Source: Forficula auricularia (lineage: Eukaryota > Arthropoda > Insecta > Dermaptera > Forficulidae). From it: a DNA stretch of 64,000 bases. Positions 10,284 through 23,890 of the stretch are shown in pieces. The DNA is taken from positions 434,001 through 498,000 of the forward strand of contig JALMQS010000278.1 in NCBI GenBank assembly GCA_024734495.1, in the 5' to 3' direction. How positions within the stretch are numbered: the first letter of the stretch is position 1; each line of letters begins with the position of its first letter. The notes beneath the pieces are model-generated. The model did not search any database and was not told the origin of the DNA. It saw nothing but the letters and a program-made list of their open reading frames with translations. Position numbers and translations under genes: made by a program.

Positions 10284-11711
10284 TCAGATAGATTTGTATT
10301 ATTTATTGTGAGAGGAAAAGCCGAAAATACAATTTTAATGGTTAATTAATTTTTGTAAGAGATTTTATTTATTTTAAAGCCCATCAAAGCTCCACGCATT
10401 ACCAATTAGAAGGCTTTTTGATTTGAAAAAATGACTTAATAAAAATTGATAGAAATTTATATTGAATACAGTAAACCATTATAATAAATACTTTATGACA
10501 ACATTTAAAATTTTAAAAGAAAATTTATTGCTAGATGCAAATAGATATAAATTGTATTTCCTATAAGGAAAAGTTCACGGGGTTTACCCAATTAAGAAGT
10601 AATATGGTAGAAATGTATAAAGCGCCGAGACGATTGTGCCACCGAGATAGAAATCTTCCTGAGATAATAATTCTCCCGACACTCTCGATCAACCTTTTTT
10701 TATATATATAAAAAAAAATCTTTCTCGTTGATCAATTTCTCACTAGCATTCAGGTGTAACTTCCCAGGTGAAGTGCGATAGCGTGATGCGTGCAACTTTG
10801 CCGCCCCTTCAACTTAATGATGGGTGTAAGAATTTAATCCATGTCACCCGATTCCTTTGTTTAGCCATTCATCCATTTACCAGATTAGATCTCTTTTCAT
10901 TTAGTCAATATTAGGATAAGAAATTATTCAATTGCAATCAGCCAATGGAAAACAGACGGACCTTACCCCCTTCTTCATTCTCCAATTTAAATATAAAAAC
11001 TCAATGAAAACAGAGGAAATCCAATTCGCTCCTTTAGTGATTAAAATTACACAATTGTAAAAATTAAATCCATTCGCTAGGAAAGTGTTCCTTTTTTTCG
11101 TTTCGTTTCAATTCAATTGTTTTTAATAAACAATCAAAAAAAGATTAATAGAAAAAGGGAAATAATTCGAAAGTAAACGTAAAAGTAATGATTTGTTGGA
11201 TAGGATTTTTAATTATTTTTCTAATCAATGTAAGAAGAAATCTTACATCTTGCAAGGATAGTTTTAAGCGTCTGAGCTTTGATTTATCCTAAGTTTATGC
11301 AGACGACATCAAATCGTTATTTCTTTTATTAAGAATGATTGTAAACATAATAAAGAAGATGATTTAAATAAAATTATGTTAAATATAGAAAAAAAATGCA
11401 AGCCCACTGGATAGCTGTATGGTGGTCAATTATTAATCTTCTTATTGTTAAAACATTTTTCTTGGATAGAACTCCTTGAAGCTGTGAATAAAATGGGCGT
11501 CAATAGTTTTTTTGGCTCCTCTTGGGATAAACATATTTCTTTGGAATCTAACTTCAAAAATACTAGGGCTTTTATTCAAATACATACACTATTTTATTCC
11601 TGCCTAACTTTTTACACATTTTATTACGTAACTATTTCATGAATTAGTTTCATAAGGAAAAATCAATGTAGTCCTGTCCTCTGTTTGATGCCTATAAACA
11701 TACCTACACAT
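10284..11711. other. AT-rich non-coding stretch
   Basis: The stretch 10687-10735 can fold: TCGATCAACCTTTTTTTATA pairs with a run ending TTGATC. The patch 10740-10830 is somewhat GC-richer. No gene is supported; the 65-codon plus frame at 11445-11642 has no recognisable features. Confidence 0.45.
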
Positions 11712-12546
11712 CAGTGGCGTGCGGTCCATGGATGCTTTGGATGCGGCGCATCTCTAAAATTTCAAACATTTAGAGTATTTTCATAAATATACATATAAGG
11801 TCGACTTCAAAATTTCAGGAGGATCTTAAAATTTTAAAATGATTATCCGTTATTTCAAATATTTCTATAAAAATTGTTTTTTGTTATGAAAAGTATTTGG
11901 TTCTCGAAATCAAATAAAATGGTTGCATAATTCCAAGGGGCAATTAAATGAATAATTTTTCGGAAAAGGGTGCCGATAGAAGGATTGAAGTCTCTGCCTG
12001 GTATATCTTCCAGTTCAAGCATGTCAAAGAAAAGTTCAGACGAGTTTTAGTCGAATAAAAATTGTTCTCGCTGAGAAACTATTAAAATAGTAATAATACA
12101 AAAAAGGAATAAATGAAGATGATTCGAGAATCTTTGGAATAATCCATTTCTAAGAATTCTCAATATATAAGATCGGAAATAACTAAGAGTGCTATAGACA
12201 AGTCATAATAGCTTGATCATAGCAATAGAATTAGTAGAAATTTAAGATTTTCTTATAGGACAAGCTGATTCATTGTGGAAGATGGTCGATTTCCATCTCA
12301 GGGACTGTGGAGTCACAAGATTTAATTTCTAACTCCTACACAAACAAAGCAGTATGTACCGTTTGAGGCGAAGGTTCCAAAATATATTTTTTAAAAATCT
12401 AATGTTAAATTTGAAAAATAACGGAAATGATGCCGTATTCAATCAAATTTGAAAGAAAAAAAACAAATATTAAAATAAAATTTCAAAAAAATGAAGGGTA
12501 CTTTTTTGGCAGAATCCCCTGGTTGAAAGGTCACCAACCGCCACTC
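11712..12546 (+). mobile_element. Non-autonomous hAT-type element, 835 bp
   Basis: It starts CAGTGGCGTGCGG and ends CCAACCGCCACTC. The flanking octamers are CTACACAT (11704-11711) and CTACACAA (12547-12554), matching at 7 of 8. The interior is collinear with 7403-8087 and about 150 bp longer, so the shorter copy may be a deletion derivative. No transposase reading frame remains; mobilisation would need an element elsewhere in the genome. Confidence 0.85.
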
Positions 12547-12554
12547 CTACACAA

Positions 12555-13518
12555 ACATTTATCGTATATAATTTATAAGTTAGAGACTTAGTTTCGAAAG
12601 TTTATCCTTCATTGTCAGGCTTTTTAATTAGAAATATTTTTTTCTGGTTTAAATACCCGATTGGATGTAGGTAAATTTGTTTTATTGTAATAGTAAAGTG
12701 GTCACTTCACAAACTAAATGATATGTTCCTATGAATCATCAACTCTGGTTCTCTCGGCAAACTAAAGCTTGTCAATTATTTTAATTAACTTTTTTATTCA
12801 AAAACCGACGTTTCTGTCTTCTCTCTCAGTGGCAGTAATAATATTATATAGTATTTCATTATCAGCAGAATTTAATGTTTTAATTAGTTTTTCATTGCGA
12901 CTTGTAGAGACTGAAATTTCCTCAGTGTCTTTTTCTTTCCCGAATTTTGAATATTGAATTCATCGTGATATATTTTATTGCTTTTATTTTCTGGAACGCA
13001 AGGGTCTATAATGAATGTTCACCTTCAGGGTAAAACACGTTCTTACATCATATCATTAAAAATAAAAAAAGTTTGTAGCTCGAAAATCTCAATATTTTCT
13101 TGAAGGGTTGGATAATCCTTGGGAAAATTAGAAAATTAATTAAAATTCTCTAATGTCTCTTAATCGCTTCTTAATTTTGTGGTCCTGTTGTATCTGAAAG
13201 AATCTTCCAAATCAACACTCTGACCATGAAAGCCTCAAAAAGCAAAAATATATTTTTTTTATCTTAAACAAAAATAAACTATTTTTTATTGAATTCATAT
13301 TTTAATTTAATAATATAGCATAACAGGACGTAAATACAAAATTTTCCAACCAATCAAATATGGTTAAAGAGTCAATTAACTCTTTTGACCTTTTTGTTAC
13401 GCACTTTGATTGAATTGGCTAAGAAATGTGTGCCATTTGTTTCAATATGAAACCAGAACTTTAATTGAAAAATCGACTTTTGCGTACGGATGCCCGATCT
13501 ATTATTCGATTCGGTTTG
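12555..13518. other. AT-rich non-coding stretch
   Basis: A 62-codon open frame (12769-12957, plus) shows no motif. Nothing else supported. Confidence 0.4.
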
Positions 13519-13593
13519 GGAAAGTTGGCACTTGGAGCACGGAATGACCCAGGGCGGGTGCTGAGGGTCCGGGTTCGTACCCCGCGCTTTCCA
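13519..13593 (+). repeat. tRNA-like sequence, probably a SINE head
   Basis: GGAAAGT (13519-13525) pairs with GCTTTCC (13586-13592) as a seven-pair acceptor stem with one G-U. A T-arm, CCGGG-TTCGTAC-CCCGC, sits directly before the 3' acceptor strand with four of five pairs and a good pol III B-box (GGGTTCGTACC). The span of about 75 nt is tRNA-sized. The D and anticodon arms do not fold convincingly and no anticodon can be assigned. I read it as a tRNA-derived SINE head or tRNA pseudogene, not a functional tRNA. Antisense open frames here are shadows. Confidence 0.55.
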
Positions 13594-16500
13594 CTTACGT
13601 AAAGAGCATCTCCCATACTTGCATAACGACAAAGAATAGAAATCATTAAAAGATTTTAATCTAAATTTTTATTGATTGATCAAAATTTTGCCAACGGGGT
13701 TTATTTATTTAAATAATTATCGTTTTATTTAGAAAGACGATACAGAATCATGATTAATCGACGATTGCTTTTCATTTGCTATTCATTCAGGGATCAAGAA
13801 ACTTACTGCAAGGTTAGATCACAGGGAAGAAAGTGTTTGTGCTCGGGCCAGTCTTTGACTTAATGATCATCGAAAGTGGTCAGACTAGTTGGATGCAGAG
13901 GGCTGAGCCCCAGGGCCTCAACTTGAGAGGTCTCCTTGTTCACTACAAGTAGAAATCGGAAACGCCTTCTCTCTTGAATTAAGTCAGCTCAAAATGAGAT
14001 TTTCATACATGAGAGAAATACGATAATAAATGGTCAAACTTCAAAGACATTTATTTATACGACAAACACACTATGGTAGTTAGTAAGAAAATCTAAGGGG
14101 AATTTAAATATTATATTAATATTAATAAATGTGATTGAATAGCTTTAAAACATTTTTTGGTTTTGATTAATTAAATATAATTATCAAATGAATAACAAAC
14201 ATAAGTATACAATAAAAATGCACTTCATCGGTGATACAAACGACTTATTGCATATATTTAACGGTTATTATAAATAAATATATTTAATAGAGTAGGATCA
14301 AAATATTTAATCGTATTGATGGTTTTGAAAGACCACTAAATGGGAATTTAGAGAATAGTGAAACAAATATTATCATATTACTTACTATGTGTAAGTGAAA
14401 CTAATAGAAGTGATTTACAATGAACAAGCTGAGAAAAAACAATCCATTAACTAAAAGTAATAAATGAATTAGTGAATATGTTTATGAAATTATTAAATTA
14501 ATCAAAATGTAGAATAATGGGTAACCATCTAAAGGCACAGGTCCTGAGTTGTGTTGGCAGTTTATACAATTTTATATATCCAATAAGAATTTGGATTCTT
14601 CAATAATATTTAATTGATTACAATATTTGTAGATTAATCTTTAGAAAATGATAGATTTTGACACCTTAAATAGAAAATTGCTTTGAACCAACTACAAGAT
14701 TAGCATTTAGAAAAGTAAATGATTTTCAATTCAAAGTGTTAAGTGAGTGGATTGTTCCACTAGATAGATCATAATGTTTTTCACCACATCTATCTTTTTA
14801 GACATCACGCTTTCAGGGGAATGAAATTGCCCTCTGGCTTAGTTCAATCTTGAACTATGGAATAAAAAATAGAAAAAAGTGAAATATGGTACCTAAACAG
14901 GGAAATAAAATGATGCCTGAAAATAATAAATAAATTATTTTAAATAAAATAACAATTACAAAAATATTAGGTAAGGAACGCATTGTAAAAATTAATTATT
15001 TATGACTATTCAATTTTAAACTTAACTGACTTAATTTATTTAATTTATTTGGTTTTTAGCTTTTTGACTAATACGATTTAATTTATTTACTTTTTGATTT
15101 TAATTTTGGTGACTATAGAATTAAACTTTGATTGATTTAACTTTTTGGCTGTTTGAGTCATTTTAGGTTGAACTATGACTGTTGTTTTCTCCAAATAAAT
15201 AAATAAAAAAAAAAAAAACGACTCTCCTTAAAAACATTTTATTTAATAATGAGGGATGGATAGTAGGTATATAATTATCAAGAGGGTCAAGAGAATTGAA
15301 TAAATTAGTAAAAAGTTTGAGAACTCCTCAAATAAAAAAAAAATGAAGTAATATTAATTTAACAATTATTCCAAAGTTAGAATTCCAATGTACGCTTAGA
15401 GAACCTTCACTTTATCGAAACGCAAACAAGATTATCGGAATTTTTGTATGAAAAGTATAGGGAGATATTATAGTTAAAGTAAATAAATATTCAGTCTGAA
15501 AAAGCGATTGCAATGCTTTAAGGAAGATAAGGCTAGTCATCAGATATCAAAAATTAGGAAAGACTGAAGGGGGCGATTCCTCCAAGGGGATAGCAGAGAA
15601 GACTATGTAATGTTAATATAGATATAGATATGCTACATGCGATATAAACGAATTTTAAAAATTGGAACTTAAAAAGACACCAGAATAATCTGAAGAAAAA
15701 AAAATTTCTTGGCTTGTTTTTAGAGAAATTTCTCAAAAAAGGCTAATTTAATTTTAGTAAAAAAAAAAAGTTAAGTGGATTTTTTACATGATTTCCTACG
15801 AAGTACGACATTTCACAAAAATAAAAAAACAATAGTGAGGATATAAGTCTTATTCTTGTTTTTAGGGTTCTGTTTAAAAAGTAAAAATGGACCCTGATGA
15901 TAGTGTCGTTACTATATCTATCAGGAGGGGGAAGAGCTCAAAAAAATTGAAATTATTCTTCAAAGATTCTTCAACAGATTTGGAATTAGTTTTTGCACCA
16001 AAATAGTTCCATAAAGCCCTAAAATATAATTGTGCCAATTTTCGTTCTGATTAGACGTGGATAAAATTTTAATTTTTCTCCAATATTTTTCTTCAGGGTG
16101 CAGTTATCGCACTTTTTGGAAAGCTAGAATCATAACACGATATAAGAAATTTACACTAAAGTCAAGATCTGAAAGGGTTGTTTACACTGAACAAAATCCA
16201 TACCGCTCTGAAGCGAACTAAAATTAGAGGCTTGGCTGTAAGCTAAGTCAATTAAATAATAAGCTTAGAAGGGAAATCAAGAGATGTATATAAAAAATAT
16301 GTTTTCAATTATTTAATGGTCATCAAATTATCATAATAATGACGCATAAATGACATAGATGGAAAATTCATGTCCGATAGACTTAGCAGAAATTCATCAT
16401 CATTAATTAAAACTATATATATATAGCTCAATCTATTGCAATATAAACTAAACATATCTCGCTCGCTAAAAGGATTTTTCAAATAATCCAAATCCATGTG

Positions 16501-17070
16501 AGATAAAAAGCATTTTTTTATTATTATTAGTAAAATACTGAATCTCAATTAATATCTGTGATCATTTATTAGTTTTGAAAAGGTTTTATTTGAAAGGGAA
16601 TAATGCTATTATCATTTATACCTTTTTTTGAATATGAATCATGAATTAATTTTATTACTCTCTAGTTGTTTAATTTTTAGGAGTAATTTGTCATTGCGTG
16701 AAGGGAATAATCAATTAAAATATGCGTCACATGTGCCATTAACACTTTTTTAATTAAAGAGTTACACGCAAATGAATAAATGATTTTATTAATTGAAGCC
16801 CTTTAATATAGATATATAATGTTACAATGACTTTATCTTTTGGAAAAAGTTTAAATCTAAGATACTAAAAATAATGTATGACATTTCGATTATGGATCAA
16901 GGATATATGCTTTACGATGATGCAAAGAAACTTCTAGATGGACATATTTAAAAATAGTAATATCAATATAATATTTGCTGTTGATTCCTATCATGTTTTG
17001 TACAATTAATAATCTTATATTGAAAGATCTTAAAAAGTATTATTTCCAATATGTGAGTAAAATAAACATA
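13594..17070. other. 3.5 kb without a supported gene
   Basis: 13800-13970 is GC-elevated (CTCGGGCCAGTC, GGGCTGAGCCCCAGGGCC) without an open frame. Near 15190 an AAATAAATAAATA plus A14 tract on the plus strand resembles a retroposon tail, but no body is recognisable. The rest is AT-rich. Confidence 0.45.
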
Positions 17071-17074
17071 ATCA

Positions 17075-17160
17075 AGGCCGGCTCTTGGGCCAAGAGATCA
17101 AGCGACTGTTTGGGGCGCCATGGTAAGAGGGCCGCAGAAAAGGTTATAGCAAAATAATAT
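17075..17160 (+). repeat. GC-elevated repeat end (AAGGCCGGCTCTTGGGCC)
   Basis: CAAGGCCGGCTCTTGGGCC followed by GGGGCGCCATGG resembles terminal sequences of small DNA elements. A related CAGGGTCGGTTCTTG string occurs near 44446. No partner end or target duplication was found. A short open frame over it is incidental. Confidence 0.3.
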
Positions 17161-17254
17161 AAGTTTGAAATATATATATAAAAATTATTTTATTTTTTGT
17201 TGTTTAATTTTTATTTGGATGGCTTCGGATACTAAGTCCATTTAGCTGGGGGTC

Positions 17255-17612
17255 AAAGCCCGTGGATGACATTTTTAAGGGGGTATTTTAGGAAAAAGGG
17301 CGTAGGGTGACCAACTTTTCCACTTCATAAAAAAACATACTTATTCCATAATAAGGGGCCCGCTTCAGATTTTAGGTCGCGGGCCCGAAAATTATAGTAA
17401 AGCTCAAAATGTAATTTTTCATGTTAGGCGCCTAATGATGCAACCTGAAGGGCAGAACGTGCAATTCGAATGCATACCCTACCTCTTACAGGCGGCGTTG
17501 AATCTCTATTAATGTATAAAAATCAATTATTTCTTTCTGGATATTTGTATTCTCTGCAGAGAAATTATTTCCCTAAATAAAAAAAATAACCGCCTGAAAA
17601 TTTCACCTATAT
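17255..17612 (+). repeat. Interspersed repeat family C, copy 1
   Basis: Collinear with 48605-48962 in the same orientation: GGATGACATTTTTAAGGGGG, GGGTGACCAACTT, TTATTCCATAATAAGGG, CGGGCCCGAAAATT, GCAACCTGAAGGGCAGAACG, TGCATACCCTACCTCT, GGCGTTGAATCTCTAT and CGCCTGAAAATTTCACCT. A short frame beginning ATGATGCAACCT is kept in both copies for about 24 codons. It then stops in this copy. Confidence 0.75.
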
Positions 17613-17960
17613 TTTAAATATAAATTTTTAAAGGCAACTCAAGATTTTATAGTGGTTCATGTTTGAAGTATTTTTTTTTAGATCACATCCTCTATTTTTG
17701 TTAATTATGCTGTAAATTAGGCAAGAAAAAAATCAACCCTTAATATTAATATTTAAAGGTCGTTAAAAAACGCCAAACATGAACAACCAAAGAATCTTCA
17801 AAAATTTTTAGCAACCTTTAAACATGTATATTTTGAGTTGAAATTTTCAGGTGATTATTTTTTTTATATATATAGAAGAGAAACAATTTCGGTATCGAGA
17901 ATAAAAATTTTGAGAAAGAAAAAATTGATTTTTGTGCATTTTTTAAGAGTTTCTAAATTT
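17500..17960. mobile_element. Long inverted repeat overlapping family C
   Basis: The right half of family C (…GAAATTATTTCCCTAAATAA, CCGCCTGAAAATTTCACC) is repeated inverted at 17840-17935 (GAAATTTTCAGGTGATTATT, AGAGAAACAATTTC, ATTGATTTTTGTGCA). Inner arms GTGGTTCATGTTTG and CAAACATGAACAACC also pair. The 48.6 kb copy lacks the second arm. So copy 1 is a fold-back arrangement. Confidence 0.55.
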
Positions 17961-18083
17961 TTGAGCGACCTCTAAAAATTTTTTTATCTAGCTAGAATTT
18001 GGAGAGGGTGCTTAAAACATAAAATACTGACCAACTTTCATAAGGGGAAAAAAAATAAGTCCCTCACAGGCACGGCAGTGACA

Positions 18084-18237
18084 TTTTTTTAAGAAGGTTC
18101 TTTCGCGACAATGCACACAAAAAGTTTTAGCCTCGTAACCACTCTATTATTATGGACGGTGTTAGAATTTAAGGTTGTGTTTTTTAACGTGACTGTACAT
18201 TTTACGCTACTACTTTCTATTTATGAATGGATCGTTT
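18084..18237 (+). repeat. Interspersed repeat family D, copy 1
   Basis: Shared with 28234-28388 in the same orientation: AGGTTCTTTCGCGACAAT, CAAAAAGTTTTAGCCTCGTA, ACCACTCTAT, GTGACTGTAC, TTTTACGCTACTA and ATGAATGG.TCGTTT. About 155 bp, not coding. Family unknown. Confidence 0.7.
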
Positions 18238-20776
18238 AAAATAAAAATAAAAAATTAAGAGCTTGGTTGGTCAGTTAAATAAAAAAGATCATTAATTCAA
18301 AAAATAAATTATTAAATTAATAAAAGCCATTAATATTCTATTTTATTTTTTATTAATTTCTTATAAATTAAGACAATTTTATATTGAATCAATTGGATGT
18401 AGAATATAAAAAATAAATTGGAACCTTTTTAGTACAGAGCCAATTAAAAGGGCGAAGGCACAGCTCTCGAGGGAGGCTCATTTTACGTTTACTAGCTGAA
18501 GATCAAGTCACGAACGCCACGAGTGTAAAACGAAGGCCATAAACGACAAACCTACCTACGCTTAAAAAATATATTTTTTTACACTAGAGGCAATCAGAAA
18601 CCATTCTTATGATATCCCACTTGTCTTCTCATTCAATTTAAATTCCCGTTAATGATTAAAAATATAATAAAAGATAATTAGATGCAGAGAGTGATTGGAA
18701 TTAGTAAGTATATGTAAAGTAAGAATTGGAGAGAAATTACGATTTTGCAATAAAATATGTTGAAATTTTTGCCTAAGCTTATAATATAAAGTTTTTAATC
18801 AGGAGAGATTTTAATATATATGCTATATCAAGAAGATCAACACGAATTATAAAATTTTAATGCCATTATGTCAGCGCCCCGACCCCTTCATTTTATAAAC
18901 CTATGATCGGTATTTCTGGAGCAGCTTGTTTTTAAGTTGAAATTAAACAGGCAAAACTTCATAAATACAATTTAATAATAAGAAGGTGGTTTTACATGAA
19001 CGGACAGTAAGAGCTGTATTTAATAACAAATGAGAGTAGCAATGACTTTTTATTTTTATTTTATTTATTTGTTTATTGTTAATTTTGAAATTTTAACTGC
19101 TAGAGTGATTTCTACTTTAACTTACTTGTCTATAACAAAGTAAAAAAATTTTAATTTTTTTTTTTTTGTTTAGGTCAAGGCGTTTGACATGACTACTGCC
19201 AGATTTTTTCGACCTCTTCATTGGTCATCCATAATCCATCCTATTATGGTCGTCTATTGGATCGATATCTATGAATAATCGCGTTTCATCCCTTCACTTT
19301 TATAAGCCTATCTGTAATCCTTTAACATTAGAATTCATTATAATAAATAACATTAAAATTTATAAGGTATGAACAAATTTTCTGTTTTGTTTGAACAGTA
19401 ATCAAAATCTCTGAAATCATGTTCAAACAATAATAATAATGTAAACCTATAGGTACCTTGAATTTTCGATATATAATTAGCTATGAATTTATTACAAATC
19501 AATAATCATCGGCGTTATGAGGCTATTATTAATATGAACACAAAGAAGATATATCCAAAGTTATGCATTAATCTGCAATCAATTTTGTTTTGTTTTTATT
19601 TATCATGATTCGTTTGTAATCCTAAAGAAATTATCTTCATTCTAGTACAGTTATATCCAGACAGATAGATAGATATCTTAAAGCATATATTCAATGTTTT
19701 AATAATATCAAAACCTTGATTTTGATTCGGAGAAAGGAAACAATTCTAAGATATATTTTCTCATGTATTATTGATTAAATTGTGCTTATACAATAAATAT
19801 AATATGTACACGAAATGAATGTTTGATTGGTGGAATGATCAGAATTAACAATAGCTGTAATCAAGTATAGTCGCATAGTCACAAGGTAAACCATTGGGCA
19901 GTGCTGATATACGAGGTATGGTTAAAACTGATAAAGGAGCGAAATGCTGAATGTAATAATTCAAAAATATTTTCCTATTCTTCTTATTTATTATTAAAGT
20001 TAATTTTCTTTTCTCAATTTTACCCTGAACTCATAAAATTAAAGAGAACAAACTATAATTCGTGTCGTCGGGTGCAAATGTCACAATGGAATTTCATTAT
20101 AAAGTGTCATTAAGAAGCGTTGCTTGTCGCGTCCATAAAAGTGGCATATTCAGGATTGAATAAGATTTCATGTGACTTGTATAAATAGTACGATTATTTT
20201 ATGTCACGAGGGAAAAATAGAATCCTTTTTCATTCTTCTCTAATTTGAACATTTAGAAGCCGTAACCCATGGTTCAGAATACAACAGCCAGAAAAGGAAA
20301 TTGGAATATTTTCCTGGAAGAAACTGGATTTAATATATTAAAAGGATTTAAGTAACTGTTAAAATAATGTCAAGTACCTAAATGATGAAATTACTATATG
20401 CTACGTATCCTGTTCTTCTCAAGTATTAAATATTAATAAAAGACAAGAGTAATATTAATTTTAATTAGCATTACTTTAAAAATTAAATTCATATAAGTAC
20501 TATTTTAGTGGCGCGTAATTTTTTTCGAATTTAAAGATCAACTAACCATTTGGACAGATAGATTCAAGTAAAAAATAAGTACAAATTTGTTAAAATATTA
20601 TTTTTCTTCAGTTTGGGGAAATAATAAAATTGAAACAAATCCTATATGTCCAAAAACATTATTCCGACTTTTTATGTTTAAGCGTAAGTTTCTGAAAAGC
20701 GAATTGGCCAATCAAAATTTTGATTTTAAATAAACAAAATAAAAATTTATGATATTGCCATCTATCTAATTAATGA
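18238..20776. other. 2.5 kb AT-rich stretch without a supported gene
   Basis: Two similar CCTTCA.TTTTATAA.CCTAT strings near 18885 and 19290 hint at another diverged repeat. A 70-codon frame at 19901-20113 has no recognisable features. Confidence 0.4.
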
Positions 20777-21250
20777 CTTTACCACATACACCTGCCCCTG
20801 TCGGAGATTTTAGAAAGCTGACTTTTGCATTGATGTTTCTCTAGAGACTTTAAAGCTAACTGTGTAAAATTTGGTTCTTCTCTAATTTTTGGTAAGATTT
20901 CAACAAAAGCCTAATCAGCTCTTAATATCAATACACAATATCAAAATATAAAATTTCGTTTTGATAGGTACATTGATTTTTGAGCTAGAACTTACACAAA
21001 ATTTGTTAACATATGGTCTCCTCCCCCACTAGCAGACATTTTGACAAAATAATTGAAATCTCTTAAAATATAAATTTTTCGATGTTCACTAATAAGGCTT
21101 TAGTGTAGACCAAAACTCCGTGAATTCGTTCGATTTTTTTAGCAAAATAGTTTTAGGCGTTTTTAGATATTTTAAAAATACTAAGCATGCACTATTACAA
21201 TACTTAGTAAATAAAATGTTTCACTTTGAACCGACACCTAATTCTTTAAA
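20777..21250 (+). repeat. Interspersed repeat family B, copy 2
   Basis: Collinear with 3875-4345: ACACCTGCCCCTG, TGTAAAATTTGG, CCTAATCAGCTCTTAATATC, AAAATTTCGTTTTGATA, TTTTTCGATGTTCACTAATA, AGCAAAATAGTTTTAGGCG and the end GTTTCACTTTGAACCGACACC. Diverged, with no intact protein. A 69-codon frame over its right part is incidental. Confidence 0.65.
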
Positions 21251-23689
21251 AATTATTACAATACTTAATCATACTAATAATGAAGGTGTTGAAGCTTTTA
21301 TTTTTGTGATTAATTTGAATAAAATTTGAATTTTGATTTAAATCACACATAATTAATTATAATTATTTATTGAATACGAACAAATAATAATATAACTACG
21401 ACGTTCCGATCGACTTATTCTGCGATCGTTCTCAAGTATGAGCACCCCACTCTGATTATAGGTTAACTGATAATCGGAACGTTCTGATTTTTATATAACA
21501 TGGGTATTTGAATCCAGACCCATAGAACAAAAGCATCTTGAAAATGTTTTTTTCCACATTGCCGACATTTTTAAACAAAATAATTAAAAAAAAAAACTGC
21601 CTCCTGAGCGTGCCAAGTAATAATAATGTACAAAATTAACTGCTCAAAGTGATTAGTTAATGAAAATTACAATAAAGAAGACCTTTCAATCTCCCAAAAG
21701 AATGAGAAGAAAATAGCATTGGTATTGGAAAGAATGAAGAGAAATCATTCAAAAGAATTAAACATCTTTAACTAAATTAATGGACATTTGAAATAAATAA
21801 TTAAAAGTAATTTGAAATAGTCTTCTTTGTTGAAAATGACTTACCTCTTGCGAGGCTTGAAAATTCCAAATAAAATTGACTAATTTGTTTTCATCTTCTT
21901 TTAATATACTTTAATTTATTCGTATAAGAAATATAAATACATATTTTGGGACAAAATTAAGTCACGTACGAATTTTTTTTTACTCCACCAGATTGTTAAA
22001 TGTATTGATCATGCAACAGAGTGGAATACAATTAGATAAAATTAGAGAGAATTATAGTCAGACACGCTTTTATTCATGATAGAAAAGTTTAGAACAAAAT
22101 TTAGCATTTCATATTAATTTTTATTATGTTATTTTCAATACAGCTAGAAAAATAAAATGTATTTTTGTAACATTCTTCTTTACCTAGAAAAATAAAGTAA
22201 AAAGAATTATTGTAATCAATTCGAGAATCGACATTTGAGATTTTTACAAAACTTAATGATTTAAATTCCTACAATAGTTTTAAATTGTTTCTGAATAATC
22301 ACTGTGAAGTATTGAAATCATGTGATTTTCTTTACTAAATCGTGTTTACAAATGTATGAAACGTGGAGAAAAATTAATTTTAACTATGTCTGAATTTCGA
22401 TAAACACAACTCCAGAACACCAAGTCGTAGAAAGTTCACTACGATGCCAAAATGTCTATATTTTCAAAGAGAAAAACTGATAAGATATTAATTAAATGCA
22501 CTCACATACAAATTGAGCTGACATATGGGGGACCTATCGAACAGTTGTAACTAATGACCTAAAATTTGCAATATATGTTAGTATTAATAAATTAAACGAA
22601 TGTGCTTTATAGGTCAAACAGTTCGCTGACGAAAATTTTTCAAAATGCGTACCTAATAGTCTTGAAAAAGTTTTCGCTGTTGCCTGAATTTTTTTTAATT
22701 TCGAGTAATTTGTCATTTTTACCCCGATTTTTCGAGAATATTTGATCAGATTTAATTAACTAGTCGGTTTATTGATACGTTTTGATGATGCTAATTATGA
22801 TGACTATTGGAAAATAGTTAATTTGAAAAATTTAATCGATATTTAAATATATATATATAATCCATTTAGATTTAAAGGACTTTTAGCTTAAAGCTTATTA
22901 GATTTTGATTTGGGCAAACCATATTACGATCGGTTAATAAAAAAAATGCAGTGCTAAAGGAATGAACAAGTACCTTCAGGGAATAGTTTTTTTTAATCTT
23001 ATTAAACATTCGCAGTCACGCCCTATGATAATAGAAGAATTAAATAAAGAAAAGGTGAGTTTCACAAAAATTTAATTATTATTAAATAATGTTTCACCTT
23101 GCACCGACACCATGTTCCTTAATTACACGCTCTATGAACCTACAAAGTCCGCATCTCTACGGAACACTAGATGCGGGAACCAGGCTGTCATGTCCGCTTT
23201 GTGTTTGAAATATAAATTAATTTAGCATATTTAATTTAGCATATAGGCGATCGGGTTAATCAAGATATAATAAATACGAGGAGCTAAGGTTAAGTTGGAT
23301 TAATGTTAAAGCGTGAAATGGCTAGCATCCGGAAACTTAGGAAACGCATTCGAGGCGAGTTTCGCAATTTGCTTCTTGTCATTTATAGGGTCTACCTATT
23401 ATATGTGAATTGAATTAAACAAATTACTTGAGCAAGTTTAGGAAATAATAGTTTCCAGTTAATATAAGGAAGTAGGAACAAACCGGCCCATTCATTTCAT
23501 TATAAGCCCTGGGAAGATATTTTCAAATCTTTCCATTTTTTTTTTTTTTTTTTTTTAATATATGAATGATTTAAATTTATATTATTCTCATAAGTGGTGA
23601 ATGCTAATCAACATTAAATGAAAATTGAAAGAGAAAAGAAGGTTTCGTTAAAAACTCAGCAAAACTCGAGACTTGTGTTTGTTGTTTAT
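21251..23689. other. 2.4 kb AT-rich stretch
   Basis: At 21398-21440 (minus) CTTGAGAACGATCGC..GTCGATCGGAACGTC forms a hairpin resembling the ends of the fold-back elements described elsewhere. At 23088-23120 another GTTTCACCTTGCACCGACACC end occurs without a recognisable body. A T-run lies at about 23539-23556. No gene is supported. Confidence 0.45.
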
Positions 23690-23890
23690 CTAGTTGTGCT
23701 CTAGAAGATCAGCTCGAACCTCCGTTAGTCTAGAATATGTCGAACTCGGTTCCGGAAACGGAAGGCAATTTGTCCAAGCATTGATGTTCCCTTGACCGAT
23801 GTGCATTGGAAACCAGGGTCTTATCACTCGGGTGCTTATTGGGCCACACCTGCCTCCATTGCCTAATGTGAACATAAATTTACCAGCATG
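23690..23890. other. GC-elevated block, unassigned
   Basis: About 200 bases of near-balanced composition in AT-rich surroundings. A 61-codon minus-strand frame (23690-23875) spans it but shows no domain and no splice sites I trust. It could be a conserved regulatory element, a small exon or the remains of a repeat. Confidence 0.3.

Noticed and set aside
13372..13646. Two minus-strand frames of 86 and 61 codons
   Set aside because: They run antisense through the tRNA-like SINE head.
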